Notes: generated from the sequence alone by a model not told the origin. Shown: positions 18,846-28,984, counted from the stretch's first letter. The stretch: DNA of 29,493 bases from Ophiothrix spiculata (GCA_000969725.1 JXSR01S003785.1), one strand, 5' to 3'. Numbers and translations: made by a program.

Positions 18846-19841
18846 ATATTTGCTCTTTATGAGGATCTTACATGTTTGCCTCAATTTAGAGTCAAGAAGG
18901 TCGACTCCAAAAAGGTGTCAGTTGAACTGAAATCAAGGAGTCTGCTTGAACTAACTAACTAACTAACTATCTAACTAACTAACTAAATAATGTTTATTGG
19001 TAACTATAAAGTCCAGAAAAAGTGCTCAATTCATCAGAAGAGCTTTAATATAGAAAAATACAACTTTTTAGCTGTTAGTTACTGGCAGTTTCATGCTCGC
19101 TGGCAATCGACGGACTGAAACTACATTGCAAAAGACAACCGATGGTCAGTCGATAAAAAGCCCATTAACAGACCTTAATGAGTCTGTGGATCTATCCAGC
19201 TCTATTGTTTATTTGACCAAAAATTAGTTTTAGTCGGGTAGTAAAGTTTCTTGCTCAAGGAAACAAGGATACGAAAACTGCTCGGCCCGGGGCTCGAACC
19301 AATAATATCTGTATGACGAGACCTGTGCTCTAACCGCTCGGCCACGCTCCCCTCTTATACTCCTATGTTTAAAGCATTTTTACAGGGAATTTCGAATTCT
19401 ATCAGGCACCAATAGCCAAAAGTATTACTCCAATCCCATTTCTATTAAAAAGATTATAAGAAACACTTAGCCGTGTTAAACACCTTTTAAAGTTCACCAA
19501 CACCATTCTAACTTGTAAGCGTACATGAAATTGTTCTTTGGTTCCATTAACAGTATTAAATATTTCTCTCGGCATAAAGCTCCATGTAGTGGGGTTAAGA
19601 GCCACAAGGCCGAATTTTGCAAGGCAACAACCCCTAGAACAAAAGGTTTCAAGCCTTTTTGGTACTCTCAAGATAATTTATCCGTTGCACATGTGTATAA
19701 GATCATTCGTATGGAAACGCCCATTAGGACTTGGAATCTTAATTTTTCTTTGGATTGTTGATATGCAGATACGGCCTTGCGGCTCTCAACCCTCGATTTA
19801 AATGGTTTCCGTCAATTGTTTTGAAGAAACACCATACATAA
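18846..19841 (+). repeat. Block D, copy III (interrupted by a SINE)
   Basis: This matches 3484-4060 once 18951-19352 is removed. The inverted pair GGGTTAAGAGCC / GGCTCTCAACCC is kept. A single TAA at 19839-19841 is the empty site for the Harbinger-like MITE of copy I. Confidence 0.8.
18951..19352 (-). mobile_element. tRNA-derived SINE with (TTAG)n tail
   Basis: On the minus strand the element starts with a tRNA-like head, GGGGAGCGTGGCCGAGCGG, having an A box at 19331-19344 (TGGCCGAGCGGTTA) and a B box at 19290-19300 (GGTTCGAGCCC). The head resembles tRNA-Ser/Leu. A body of about 330 bp follows, with a CCTTGAGCAAGAAACTTTAC word often seen in metazoan SINEs. It ends in AATAAACATTATT and TTAG units (18951-18986). 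Copy I lacks the element. The target duplication is not clear. Confidence 0.85.
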
Positions 19842-21749
19842 TGCAAATTGGTTACATAAGAAATCTAACGAAGGTATTTAAAATATGTGATTGCATTCTT
19901 TTATTTCATTTTTTGTAAACTGTGGTGCATTTGATCATATACATAGATTATTATGCTGATCAGGCCATTTGGTCATTGCAGGACGGGGCCATGACCCCAC
20001 ATACATGGGATTATTAAGCGTGGGTGGCAAGGGACACAGCCCCCAATATTTTGATGAAAATAGTAAGAACTCTGTAAATTTCAGTTGTGTCTTAATTATC
20101 TTGGCTGCTGGCTGGCAAGATGTTGATCTCAATTTATTGAAGTGCAAATGTCGTGTTGGTTGTTAATTCGGTAAACGCAAGAAAACTCGATCACACCCAA
20201 GAGGTATCATGATGGTTGTTTTTGAGAATCTCTTCGTGTGGTATGCAGATTTCTTGAATAAGGTTGTGTTTAATTGTGGCTGTGTAGCCCATATGCCAAA
20301 AACTTAATTTTGCGCTACAGGTGAAAATACATGTCAAGGTCATAATTTGCCGAAATTGATCTTTTGACAGATTAACAATCCTTGTGCTTGCTACTAAATA
20401 CTAGCAACGTTTCATTTTAAGAAAATGATAGGAAATGTGAAATAAATCTGCATATTGTTAAGACAATCAACAGAAATTATAGGGCTTACTGAACTTTGAA
20501 TGCGTTTATTGCAGTTATAGGTTTACTCCCTGACACCCTTTGACGGACCATAACTTGACTTCTGGAAATCATGTGAACTTCATTAAGGTTTCATTTTAAT
20601 CCTTAAAGCATGGTCTTTGCAAATATTTAAAAAGTGAAAATACAAGAGGTGGCATTTACGTCTGGTTTTGGATGGACGGTCACATTTTTAATTCGCGTAT
20701 TAGGTTTGGTTTTGTCAAATACGACGATATCAATATGCAGTTTTAATGAGCTTGTAACGACATTTATGCAACGTTGGCTTGTTAGTTTACCTAAAGAGTT
20801 ACGGATGTTATCGTTATTCGTTCTCTGCCGTCGTGCTGTCTATCGATCAAGGTCGTTTCCACTTGTCAGCGAACCATCATTTTCTATTTTCTTTATCTAC
20901 TCGAATGAATACTCTATCTGTTCATTCCATATCTGAGACCATACGCAAATAAGACGAAGACGCAATATGTATTTCAAAACCAAGGAGTAAAATTGTAAAT
21001 AGACACCAGCTTGACCATTTGTAGAATTTAAGAAATGAAGCGTATTTGAAATCAGGACACTATTTTCATAAGTCCAACCATTCTTTTTGAGTTTGATACC
21101 ATGATTCCTCTTTCTATATAGCAAATCTTCAGATACAGAAAAGCCAAATTGTGTGAGACTTGCAGAGCACCAGGCCGATGTTGATACCCTATATTGCAAG
21201 TCTTGGATGATAAGCGAGTCAAAATACCGAGTTAAGAAAAAAAATGACGTCGTGAAAATAACAAAATCATGGCAGCAAATTAGTCTAGCTCAAACACAAA
21301 CGCATTTTAAACTATACAGTTACACATTTATAACCAATGAAAATGATATCATCAAATTAACAATAAATGTAATAAAAACTCTAATGCACGACAAAACAAT
21401 AAAAGTTGCAAATTGCACTAAGCAATGACATGTATCAATAATAATATCTCCAAAAAGCTATTTTTTATTATGATTCTATAACAGATCGATGCACATTCAT
21501 TGAATACAGGAAAGATAGCAGAATTTCAGTATTTCAACTTTTCATTTGATGTTGCCACAAGAAAGATGGGAAACAATTTTGATTCACAATTAATATACCC
21601 CATCACGAAATCACGAAAACGCACCTGAATACTTCAAATACTTTCTATCACTTTAACGACTTATGATTTTTAACCAACTTTGCCATTGTACAATGAAATG
21701 ATTTATCAATTGATAATTCGTTTAATGATGAAAGATACTTTCTATCACA
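19842..21749 (+). repeat. Block E, copy III
   Basis: This matches 4431-6405 of copy I closely, without the Harbinger-like MITE. The equivalent of the 131-codon frame of copy I is cut short here, which argues against a gene. It includes the minus-strand GGGTATC-family relic at about 20930-21240 and the left inverted arm at 20514-20683. Confidence 0.8.
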
Positions 21750-22085
21750 TTGTTCTTATTTGAAAATCGCTATTAAGGCACGTTCCATTCCATCAGATTA
21801 ATGAAAGAATAACATGCTTGAATCTTCATTCAAAATACTACAATAACATGTTTAACAATGCTATGTCTGTTCCTTTGAGCTCATTTTCATTACTATAATT
21901 ATTGGTAACCGTCCCTACCAAACCAGTCGTAAATGTACCCTCTTGTCATTTTCACTTTTTTATTTGCAAAGACCATGCTATAAGGAATAAAATGACACCT
22001 CAATATACATGATGAATTTCACTCGATTTTCAGAAGCAAAGTTATGGTCCGTCAAAGGTTGTCAGGGAGTAAAGGGTATAAGTGA
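20514..22085. repeat. Complete inverted-repeat structure of about 1.6 kb
   Basis: The left arm is 20514-20683 and the right arm is about 21904-22085, in opposite orientation. The shared order, read inward, is TTTACTCCCTGACA, CCTTTGACGGACCATAACTT, TTCATTTTA, TAGCATGGTCTTTGCAAAT / AAGCATGGTCTTTGCAAAT, AAAGTGAAAAT, then GGACGGT. Arms of about 170-180 bp with a 1.2-kb loop look like the TIRs of an old DNA transposon that predates the copies. I could not find a target duplication or a transposase. Copy I kept only the left arm and copy II only the right. Confidence 0.6.
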
Positions 22086-22222
22086 GATAACATGACAACA
22101 TCGTTAATTCAAACGCAGTTTTATTAACAAATTACACATTGGCATTCATTTAAAAATCATCTTGTTTCGGAACCCAACTTGGTACCAAATACTAGTAAGC
22201 TAAAGGAAGCTTATCTTCAACT
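21750..22222 (+). repeat. Block J, copy III
   Basis: This matches 16589-17058 of copy II, including AAGGCACGTTCCATT and TGACAACATCG words. The match ends at TTCAACTGG (22222), where the SINE begins. Confidence 0.75.
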
Positions 22223-22408
22223 GGGCTCCAAGATGTTTTAAATTCAGTTTTTGAATGCAGGAGGAAGACCGGAGTATCCTAAGACAACCTGCGGAAGCGA
22301 GCATGGCCTGAAAACCAGATGCACATAAAGTGGCGGGGCCGGAAATTGAACCGGGGATCTCATTGATGCAAAGCGAGGTAACTACCACTGAGCTAATCCG
22401 CTGCTCCC
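22223..22408 (-). mobile_element. tRNA-Ala-derived SINE
   Basis: On the minus strand, 22408-22331 resembles a tRNA: GGGAGCAGCGG, ATTAGCTCAGTGGTAG (A box), a CTTTGCATC stretch that would place anticodon TGC (Ala), CCGGTTCAATTTCCGG (B box and T arm) and a terminal CCA. The acceptor stem no longer pairs well, so it is not a working tRNA gene. The body contains TAGGATACTCCGGTCTTCC and TCCTGCATTCAAAAAC, words resembling a motif shared by many animal SINEs, and ends near CATCTTGGAGCCC. About 186 bp; no clear A-rich tail. Confidence 0.8.
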
Positions 22409-22789
22409 ATTTAGAGTAGTAATCATCTTTTTTGAAAATGAATTTGAAAATGCAAACTTAATCTTAACGTATTGTGTGTAAAATAGCTAAGCACTGCACC
22501 TAAAATTAATGACTCTAAAGGCGGTGTCACACATCACAAAACGTACACAAAACGTACTAATAACGTACACTGGATTTGTCATTGAAACTCATGTAATATC
22601 GATTACAAAACAAGTTCGCTATTAGTACGTTATTCGTACGGTACGGTGATGTGTGACACCGCCTTAAAGAAGCAGACCGGGTAATTGAAATGTAGTCGAT
22701 CTGCTGATTGAAAGAGACTTATAACCTTGAAACTAAGCATGACTGTTATATGTCGTATATATATGCTACAGACAACTATGTAAGCTTTA
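22409..22789 (+). repeat. J/F connecting region, copy III
   Basis: From about 22455 this matches 17524-17690 of copy II (AATCTTAACGTA, AATTAATGACTCTAAAG, GGTAATTGAAA). It is interrupted by the MITE at 22519-22664. The first 45 bp may be a remnant of the TTAA-target family present in copy II. Confidence 0.65.
22519..22664. mobile_element. Harbinger-like MITE, TAA target (146 bp)
   Basis: The element is flanked by TAA at 22516-22518 and 22665-22667; copy II has a single TAA in the same context near 17575. The TIR begins AGGCGGTGTCACACATCAC, identical on both ends over 19 bp. It continues imperfectly through AACGTACTAATAACGTAC and its counterpart AACGTACTAATAGCGAAC, giving arms of about 55 bp. 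The target and size fit PIF/Harbinger MITEs. No coding capacity. Confidence 0.88.
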
Positions 22790-23047
22790 ACATACTATAT
22801 TTATACTGGTCATCATCCATTCGTAACCTTGATATACTTTTGATGAAATGAATATATTTAATTAACCAAAATATGTGATTTGTAGCATATGGTGGAACAT
22901 CAGTACCCTAATTAAAAGGAAATACGTATTGAAAAATATGTTGATTAATAGAGAATCGCCAGAGATCTAAGATTCGTTAAATTGTTATTGGGCTTTAAAT
23001 AATAGTAACAAAGATGTTTGAATATGTTACTTTTGATGCTTGTAACT

Positions 23048-24853
23048 CGTCGTCGTCGTTGTCCTACATGTGTCCTATGAGTCATGACTGACCCGTTGTG
23101 ACCCTTTTGATGATGTCGTTCCAACTGTGCCGATCTTGAGCAAAACGGTAGGCTGCAGTGACAGGTAGGCCAGTATATTATCTAATGCCATCTATCCAGC
23201 GGGTTTTCTGCCTGCCTCTTCTGCGATGGCCTTCCATCATTCCTTGAACAATTATTTTCTCTAGACAGTCGCCTTCCCTTCTTGAGATATGCCCAAAATA
23301 TTGAAGTTTGTTTCCGAACTATTTTCTGACATAATGGGGTGTACTCTCCTACTAGACATCTGACAAATTAATTTGTTTTGTGCTCTCTCCAGGAAATTGT
23401 CAACATCTTTCTCCAACACCACATTTCGAAGGCTTGGATTTTACCTTCGTCTGCTTTTTCCAACTGCCCATGTCTCAGATCCATATGTGGCGATCGGGAA
23501 AACCAGAGCGCTCATAATGCTTTTCTTTGTTGTTATGGTGATTGCCCTGTCTTTCCAGATGTCAGCAAGTCCAATAGCAGCTGTCCTAGCCATTGCTAAA
23601 CGTCTTCTAATTTCCTAGGAGCTGCCTCCCTCATCTGCAATGACTGATCCAAGAGAATTGAAAGTATTGACCACCTCTATATCCTCTTCATTTGCCGTCA
23701 CTGGTTGGATTGGACTGCCACCACAAATCATGACCTTTGTTTTCTTCACATTAAGGAACAGTCCATACTCTTCACTTGTGTCCTTCACTCTGTCGATGAG
23801 GTTTTGGAGTTCAGGGGCTGTTCTTGCGATAAGAGTGGTATCGTCAGCGTACCTAAGATTGTTTAGTTGTCGACCTCCTATTGACACTTCACCGGAGAAA
23901 CAATTAAGTGCATTCCGCATGATGTACTCAGCATATATATTAAATAAGTACGGTGACAAAATGCATCCCTGGCGGACTCCTTGGCCAATGGTAAACCAAT
24001 CAGTATCTCCTGACTCTGTTCTCACAGTTGCTTCTTGTCCACTTTATAGGGACCGGATTAGGTTCACTATATGTGTCGAGAAGCCCATCTCAATCATGAT
24101 GTTCCATAGCTTTCCATGTTGGACGCAATCAAATATCTTAGAGTAGTCTATGAAGCAGAGAAATAAAGGCTGCTGGAATTCCATGTTTTTCTCCACTAGA
24201 TTCCTCAAGTTTCCAATTTGATTTCTAATTCCTCTTCCTTTCCTAAACCCTGCTTGTTCTGGTGGTAGCTCATTTTCTAGATGTTCCCTGATTTTTTCTG
24301 CAATGATGTGGAGCAGTACCTTGCTAGCATGCGAAATGAGTGAAATGGTACGGTTATTGGCACACTCCCTTGTATCTCCTTTCTTTGGTAGAGGTAGGAA
24401 CACTGCCCTTTTCCAATCTTCCAGCCATTCCTTGCATCTCCAAATCTTATTGCAAAGTCTGTGGATGACTGCAATTCCCTCTGTGTCGCTTTCCTTCATC
24501 AACTCAGCCTGGATGTTATCTATTCCTGGAGATTTCCCATTCCGGAGTCTTTTGACTGCTTGTTCCACCTCACCCATCAGGATATCGGGATCATCAGCAT
24601 TATCTGGATCACTAGTACGGCCATTATCCTACGATGTATTACCTTCTTTTGATGCATACAATTTCTCGCAATACTGCTTCCATCTTGCTTTGATCTCTCC
24701 CTCTTCAGTAAGGATATTACCATCTTCATCTTTTAGCACATTGAGTCTATGGATTGGTTTATTGGTCAGCTGTTTGATGTTTCTGAACATGTCTTTGGTG
24801 TTATTTGTTACGCTGTTCCTTTCCAAATCAGCACACTTCTGCTTGATGAAATC
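23048..24853 (-). mobile_element. RTE-type LINE, 5'-truncated
   Basis: This 1.8-kb minus-strand insert splits an F unit; copy II preserves the uninterrupted site near 17924-17940. The 3' end carries a short CGA-type tandem tail (23048-23058 on the plus strand reads CGTCGTCGTCG), as usual for RTE elements, instead of poly(A). Truncation removes the endonuclease. Comparing filled and empty sites leaves at most one duplicated base, so a normal target duplication is not seen; TAACT occurs on both sides but the empty site already holds AACTAACT. Confidence 0.85.
23082..24853 (-). pseudogene. RTE-type LINE reverse transcriptase, inactivated
   Basis: This is the polymerase part of an RTE/BovB-like ORF2. 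In order it shows GKSPGIDNIQAELMK, the fingers region FLPLPKKGD and ELPPEQAGFRKGRG, motif A (FLCFIDYSKIFD; catalytic Asp codon at 24146-24148), motif B (VRQGCILSPYLFN), motif C YADD (23840-23851), motif D (GLFLNVKKTKVM), and a C-terminal tail with EGHRRRGRQKTRWIDGI. One frame runs from 24853 to about 23450 with three stops: TAG at 24629-24631, TAA at 24044-24046 (where a Tyr codon is expected) and TAG at 23615-23617. A frameshift near 23450 and another stop near 23178-23180 follow, and the expected end is the TGA at 23082-23084. The apurinic endonuclease domain is lost. All catalytic aspartates are readable, so decay is moderate. RTE is favoured over CR1 because of the C-terminal region and the tail type. 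Confidence 0.88.
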
Positions 24854-25339
24854 TAACTTATTCAAAAATGTTAGCGGAATTTGGATTATACGTAGTGCAA
24901 ATAATGTACGTTTACGGTTATTCTTTAATTTTCTACCGGGGGTTACTTAATCGGATTTCTAGCTAATGTCTTGTAAGCATACTATACCCCTGAAGAAATA
25001 TGGTAACTCATTCCTAACAAAAATAGGACGGTAATGAAACCTGATTCAAAGTATAATCATTAAAGACATTAACCCCAGCTTTGTCTGACATGCCAAAAGC
25101 GGTATTCTTTATCCAGCTACCTTGTATTAACGTAAGTCTTGTGAGCACGCGTCTCTCTTAAGGCTTGTTCGCTATTTTGACGTAATTATTATTACTCTAT
25201 AAATAATGCTGCTCTAGATTTCTAAGCTTTTCTATATATCAAATTAACCAGTATTCGTAAAGTGTCTCAACCTGACAGTATTACATATACATAAAATTTA
25301 ATAAAGCTATCATGAGTATCTTTACATCGGATTGGTAAG

Positions 25340-26110
25340 AGTCTGCTGGCTAAGAGTATGCTGCCCATGTATGCTGGTGACACTATCGTATGCTTCAACG
25401 CATCATATTTTCATCAATCATTTACAATTTGTAACTTTGATGCATTGATGAAATGAAGGTATTTAATTAATACAAAAATGTGATTTGTACCATATGGTGG
25501 ATCACAAGCATACATATAAGAAAATATTGAAAAATATTTATGATGATAAAAAAGTTGCCAATAATTTACGTTTTAGTTATTGAACGATGCATAGTGCTTT
25601 GAAATGAGTAAAAAATGTGATTAAGAACGCTGCATCTATAATAGTTAAACTAGTTTTAGCAACAATGTAAATAGATACGCTATTTTGGGCCCCATTATAG
25701 TATCAAGGTGCGAGTTCATTCTTTAAATTTTCAGCTGAGGCAGATGTGGTTTTCAGGATATCCCACAATGCATTATTCTGATACATTGATTTTACAATAT
25801 GCCTGCAAATTCAATTCAACTCCTATACTTATGTACAGGTTGCTGAGGTTTTTGAGGTGTCAGCAATGTGGGTAAACACTGGGCTAGTGTGAAAAGAAAC
25901 ACATCCCTAGAAAGATATGAATGAGTACTATTCAATGGAATTCTCAAATTCCTACTAGCCCCTTGCCCAGAAAACCATTATTGCCTATTATATATCAGTG
26001 TATCAGAATAATGCATTGTGGGATATCCTAAAAACCACCTCTGCAGCTGAGGATAGTTAATTAGATTTCTAATTTCTGGTATGCAGATGCATGGGATTAG
26101 CTCACAGCTA
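25340..26110 (+). repeat. Second F unit, copy III (interrupted)
   Basis: This closely matches 6425-6738 plus 7271-7440 of copy I. It has the empty ACTAGT site at 25649-25654 and is itself interrupted at 25741-26043. Confidence 0.8.
25741..26043. mobile_element. MITE with 50-bp TIRs, 9-bp flanking repeat
   Basis: The 303-bp element is flanked by CAGCTGAGG at 25732-25740 and 26044-26052; the sister site in copy I has one CAGCTAAGG. The TIRs (25741-25790 and 25994-26043) begin CAGATGTGGTTTTCAGGATA and, in reverse, CAGAGGTGGTTTTTAGGATA. They differ at three positions over 50 bp. The CAGAGGTG start resembles hAT elements (8-bp target), while a 9-bp target and long TIRs would suit Mutator-like elements. 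The boundary is ambiguous by one base. No coding capacity. Confidence 0.87.
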
Positions 26111-26514
26111 CAGTCTGTACTGAAATATGATTCTAACTGCAATTAATGACATTTGACTCTGTTTTGTCAATCCTGCTGTAAGCGATAACCTCTTTCCATC
26201 ACAAACGAAAAGCACAATTGAGATTACACTATTAGATACATGTATATTAAATTTCTAACAATATAGCAACAAGACATTGGTACGTCTTTTTCAAATATAT
26301 AATAATAAAACTTCCTTAAGTGAATTTAGAATAAATATGTGAAGGCATGACGGATAAAAGTTTTTAAAATCTTTTTGATATTTACTAATGTATATAAAAC
26401 TGGATGATATTTTTAATACCATTTTTCTTGTTCATATTTCATTCAGTAAAAACACAATAATACATGTGTATATTTGTTTCTGGATTTTAAAAATATTACT
26501 GAATATTTTGCTAA
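26111..26514 (+). repeat. Block H, copy III, left of the LINE
   Basis: This is the counterpart of 7424-7794 with scattered substitutions and small indels, including the words ATGATTCTAACTGCAATTAAT and AGATTACACTATTAGATACA. Confidence 0.75.
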
Positions 26515-27038
26515 TTTTATCCAAGTTAGACTACTGCAACTCCCTATTGTTTGGCATTACCAAAAGACAGCTGAAACGCCTTCAGGTCCTACAGAACAGG
26601 TGTGCTCGTGTGACCTAGACGCACAAACGTCACTCCACTTCTGCGATCTCTGCATTGGCTGCCCATACCTGAGAGAGGATTCAATTTAAGGTGCTGTGCC
26701 TTTCTTTCAAAGCTTTCCACCAGAAATCAGCTCATTATTTATCCTCTTATTTTTATCTCTATAGAACCACGTATGCTGTTCGTTCTGACTCTACCATCAC
26801 TTTCAGTGTGCCTCGCTACAAGAAGCAATCTGGTGATCGTGCCCTATATGTTGCAGGCCCTCTTCTTTGGAATGACTTACCATTGGGCATTCATGATTGT
26901 AGTGATTTGTCTGGGTTCAATGGTCGTCTTAAGTCATATATTTTTCCTGTCTACATTTTGCCCTCCTCTTTCCTTTAGCTTCTTGCATACTTTGTAAAAG
27001 GCGCTATATAAATATCATCATCATCATTATTATTATAT
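26515..27038 (+). mobile_element. CR1/L2-type LINE, 5'-truncated, copy III
   Basis: Sister of 7795-8602 without the MITE. The 3' end has GTAAAAGGCGCTATATAAAT at about 26995-27013 and a TCATCATC / ATTATTATT tail. The reverse transcriptase remnant reads LDYCNSLLFG and KRLQVLQNRCAR, then breaks at a deletion of about 13 bp near 26608. A second indel lies near 26675, and the frame continues from about 26691 as LCLSFKAFHQKSAHYLSS, STITFSVPRYKKQSGDRALY and GPLLWNDLP to GRLKSYIFPV. It retains no catalytic region. Confidence 0.82.
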
Positions 27039-27200
27039 AAAAACAACTAAAAACACTTTTCCAGTCATAAACTGGATGCATTACTATATCCTGTATCTTT
27101 ATCTGCATGTAATTGCACTTACAATATAGTCACATTACTTTCACAGAATTTTCAATCGGCAGTTGTGAATGAATTTCCTTGAAGATGTAAAAAAAGGTAA
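27039..27200 (+). repeat. Block H, copy III, right of the LINE
   Basis: This matches 8603-8755 of copy I (AACTAAAAACA, CAGTCATAAACTGGATG, TTGAAGATGTAAAAAA). The match ends near 27197, so both copies end at a similar place. Confidence 0.65.
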
Positions 27201-28139
27201 GGGTAATTGTGACCACAGCATTAGATATATAGAGTCAAGTGCATTCATATATAGGCTTTGATGAACCCCCTACCCCGCGTGAGTTTTATTGCTTTTGAAC
27301 TTATGTCGTATACTGTCTAATACTAACGCTAACTAAAGTATTCATCATCATTTTGCTTTGCACAAAACGCCAATTTTGAAAAAAAAACACCTTTTAAGTG
27401 CTTCTCTGAACTTTGTATGTTGGAAAAAAACTTTACTTGCTTAAGAAATTATCTCATGCAAACCCATATTCTGACAATGTACAAAAAAGGTCTTCATCAA
27501 AAAAACAAAAAAAAACAAAAACACAAAACACCACCATAATGGTCATATTTGGGGTAAAATACTGCATTGCTTGTCATTTTTTCAAAACCTCTGAAATTAG
27601 TTTAGGATCGACCGAACGAAATGTTCACCTCAAAAGGGTCCACTTTTTGAAAAAAAAAATCAAAAAAAAAAAAAAAAGAAGAGAAAAAATCCTTGATACG
27701 AGCCTGAACTCATAGGAAATTGTTTAAAATTCAGTATTTTTTTATCGTAGAATAACTACACGTATAATACTTATCTTAAAAGCTAATATATTTCCTCGAA
27801 TGCCGTTGATAGCTGAGTTGAATAAAAACTTGAATTTTAAATGTTTCTTCAACCTGTATCTAGTGTCTAAAATGTCAATCAATCAACAATACTCCAGAGT
27901 AACAAGATAAAGATGAGTTTTTTTTAAAATACATGCAAGCAGACTGTAATACACACCTGTTTTTCTTAGCACCCGTGGCAGACATTGATGTTCCAGATGG
28001 CGGGTAATACATACATGTCAATGTTGAAAATAAAGTAACCGTATAACGAAGTTATCGAATAAATTAAAATATATGAAATAAAACAAAATCAAACAAAAAA
28101 TGAAAACAAGATGAACTCAACAAGATAAAGCACACAACT

Positions 28140-28171
<32 letters not shown>

Positions 28172-28249
28172 CAACAACCGCCGATGTTAAATATCTATGT
28201 TGTATAGGAAATGTAACTTAAATATCAGGTATTCCGAATTTCAGTTTAC
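27201..28249. other. Low-complexity spacer, no gene seen
   Basis: A-rich stretches dominate near 27500-27520 and 27645-27680. The frame at 27413-27715 is largely lysine-rich translation of A runs, not a gene. No match to the duplicated blocks is evident until about 28250. Confidence 0.5.
28139..28179. repeat. Compound (ACC)n(AAC)n microsatellite
   Basis: Five to six ACC units run directly into seven to eight AAC units. It lies in low-complexity spacer just before copy IV. Confidence 0.85.
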
Positions 28250-28756
28250 CTTAATACTATAAGACTGTCAAAAGAATATCAAACACAAGAAAGAGAACAA
28301 TGGACGCCACAAACCAGTAACATCATTTAATTCTGCACGCCATATTGAGGTACGACTTGTAAGCCAAAAACAGAAATTACCTTAAACGGTATAATTAGTT
28401 TCTACTCTGTAAATTTTCTTGGAGAATATTAATGCGAATCACAAAATGGCTTAAATACGTATTTTTGTATGTATTGACTGCAATATTGAGACATGTTCTA
28501 TCGGCTTATTTTTAAAAATACTCAGTGACAGAATTGATAGAAACGCAAGTGAACCAGTGAACAAGTAAATATTTTTATAACTACCAAACAGGCATTCTCC
28601 ATACAGAAGGGCATTGTTTTCCCTTCTAACATAAATATCAGACAGGACATGAAAATGAATTATCCTCCAATCCGTCTTTATTGCTGATGCAAATGTGTAA
28701 TTACCAATATAAAATGGAGCGCACGTAGTCTGTTTCTACTTCTGTTAATGGATTCT
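28250..28756 (+). repeat. Block A, diverged copy IV
   Basis: The order matches copy I from about 540 to 1475: ATCAAACACAAGAAAGAG, TTTTCTTGGAGAATATTAATGCGAATCACA-like text, GGCATTCTCCATACA, then TTACCAATATAAAATGGAGC. It is clearly more diverged than copies I and II are from each other, and it holds one of the two tandem sub-repeats. Confidence 0.6.
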
Positions 28757-28880
28757 CACTTCAACTTTTATTGTTCTGATGTAGGACACTGGGGACATAT
28801 GGAAATGAGCCATGCCTTTTTTCTCTGTAAGTTAAATAGCATTGTTAACAGTCATAAATTAAGTTAAGTTTGCAATGTTA
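28757..28880 (+). repeat. Block C, copy IV fragment
   Basis: TTTTATTGTTCTGATGTAGG and CACTGGGGACATATGGAAAT match 2068-2105 in the same orientation. This shows that the orientation in copy I is shared by two copies and that copy II is the inverted one. Confidence 0.6.
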
Positions 28881-28984
28881 ACAAAAAAGCTACCGAATAC
28901 TGGGATACCTAAAAAGCGGATTCGTTACTACTTAGGCCTACATCTCTGAGTGTAACATGATCTACGTAACCGTCCATCCCAGAC

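Larger units (their letters stand above)
22790..25339 (+). repeat. First F unit and following spacer, copy III (split by a LINE)
   Basis: The parts 22790-23047 and 24854-25339 are together colinear with 17690-18424 of copy II. Landmarks are ATCGCCAGAGATCTAAGATTCG before the LINE and GTTAGCGGAATTTGGATTATACG after it. Confidence 0.75.

Noticed and set aside
18951-18986. TTAG/CTAA repeats as telomere-like sequence
   Set aside because: The unit is four bases, short and imperfect, and placed as a SINE 3' tail.
19278-19352. Minus-strand tRNA-Ser/Leu gene
   Set aside because: There is no variable arm of the expected type, and it is continuous with a SINE body and tail absent from the sister copy.
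22331-22408. Minus-strand tRNA-Ala gene
   Set aside because: The A and B boxes are good, but the acceptor and anticodon stems pair poorly and a SINE body follows directly.
24303-24950. Plus-strand 215-codon frame
   Set aside because: It is the antisense shadow of the RTE reverse transcriptase, whose motifs lie on the minus strand.
27413-27715. Lysine-rich 100-codon frame
   Set aside because: It is the translation of A-rich low-complexity DNA.
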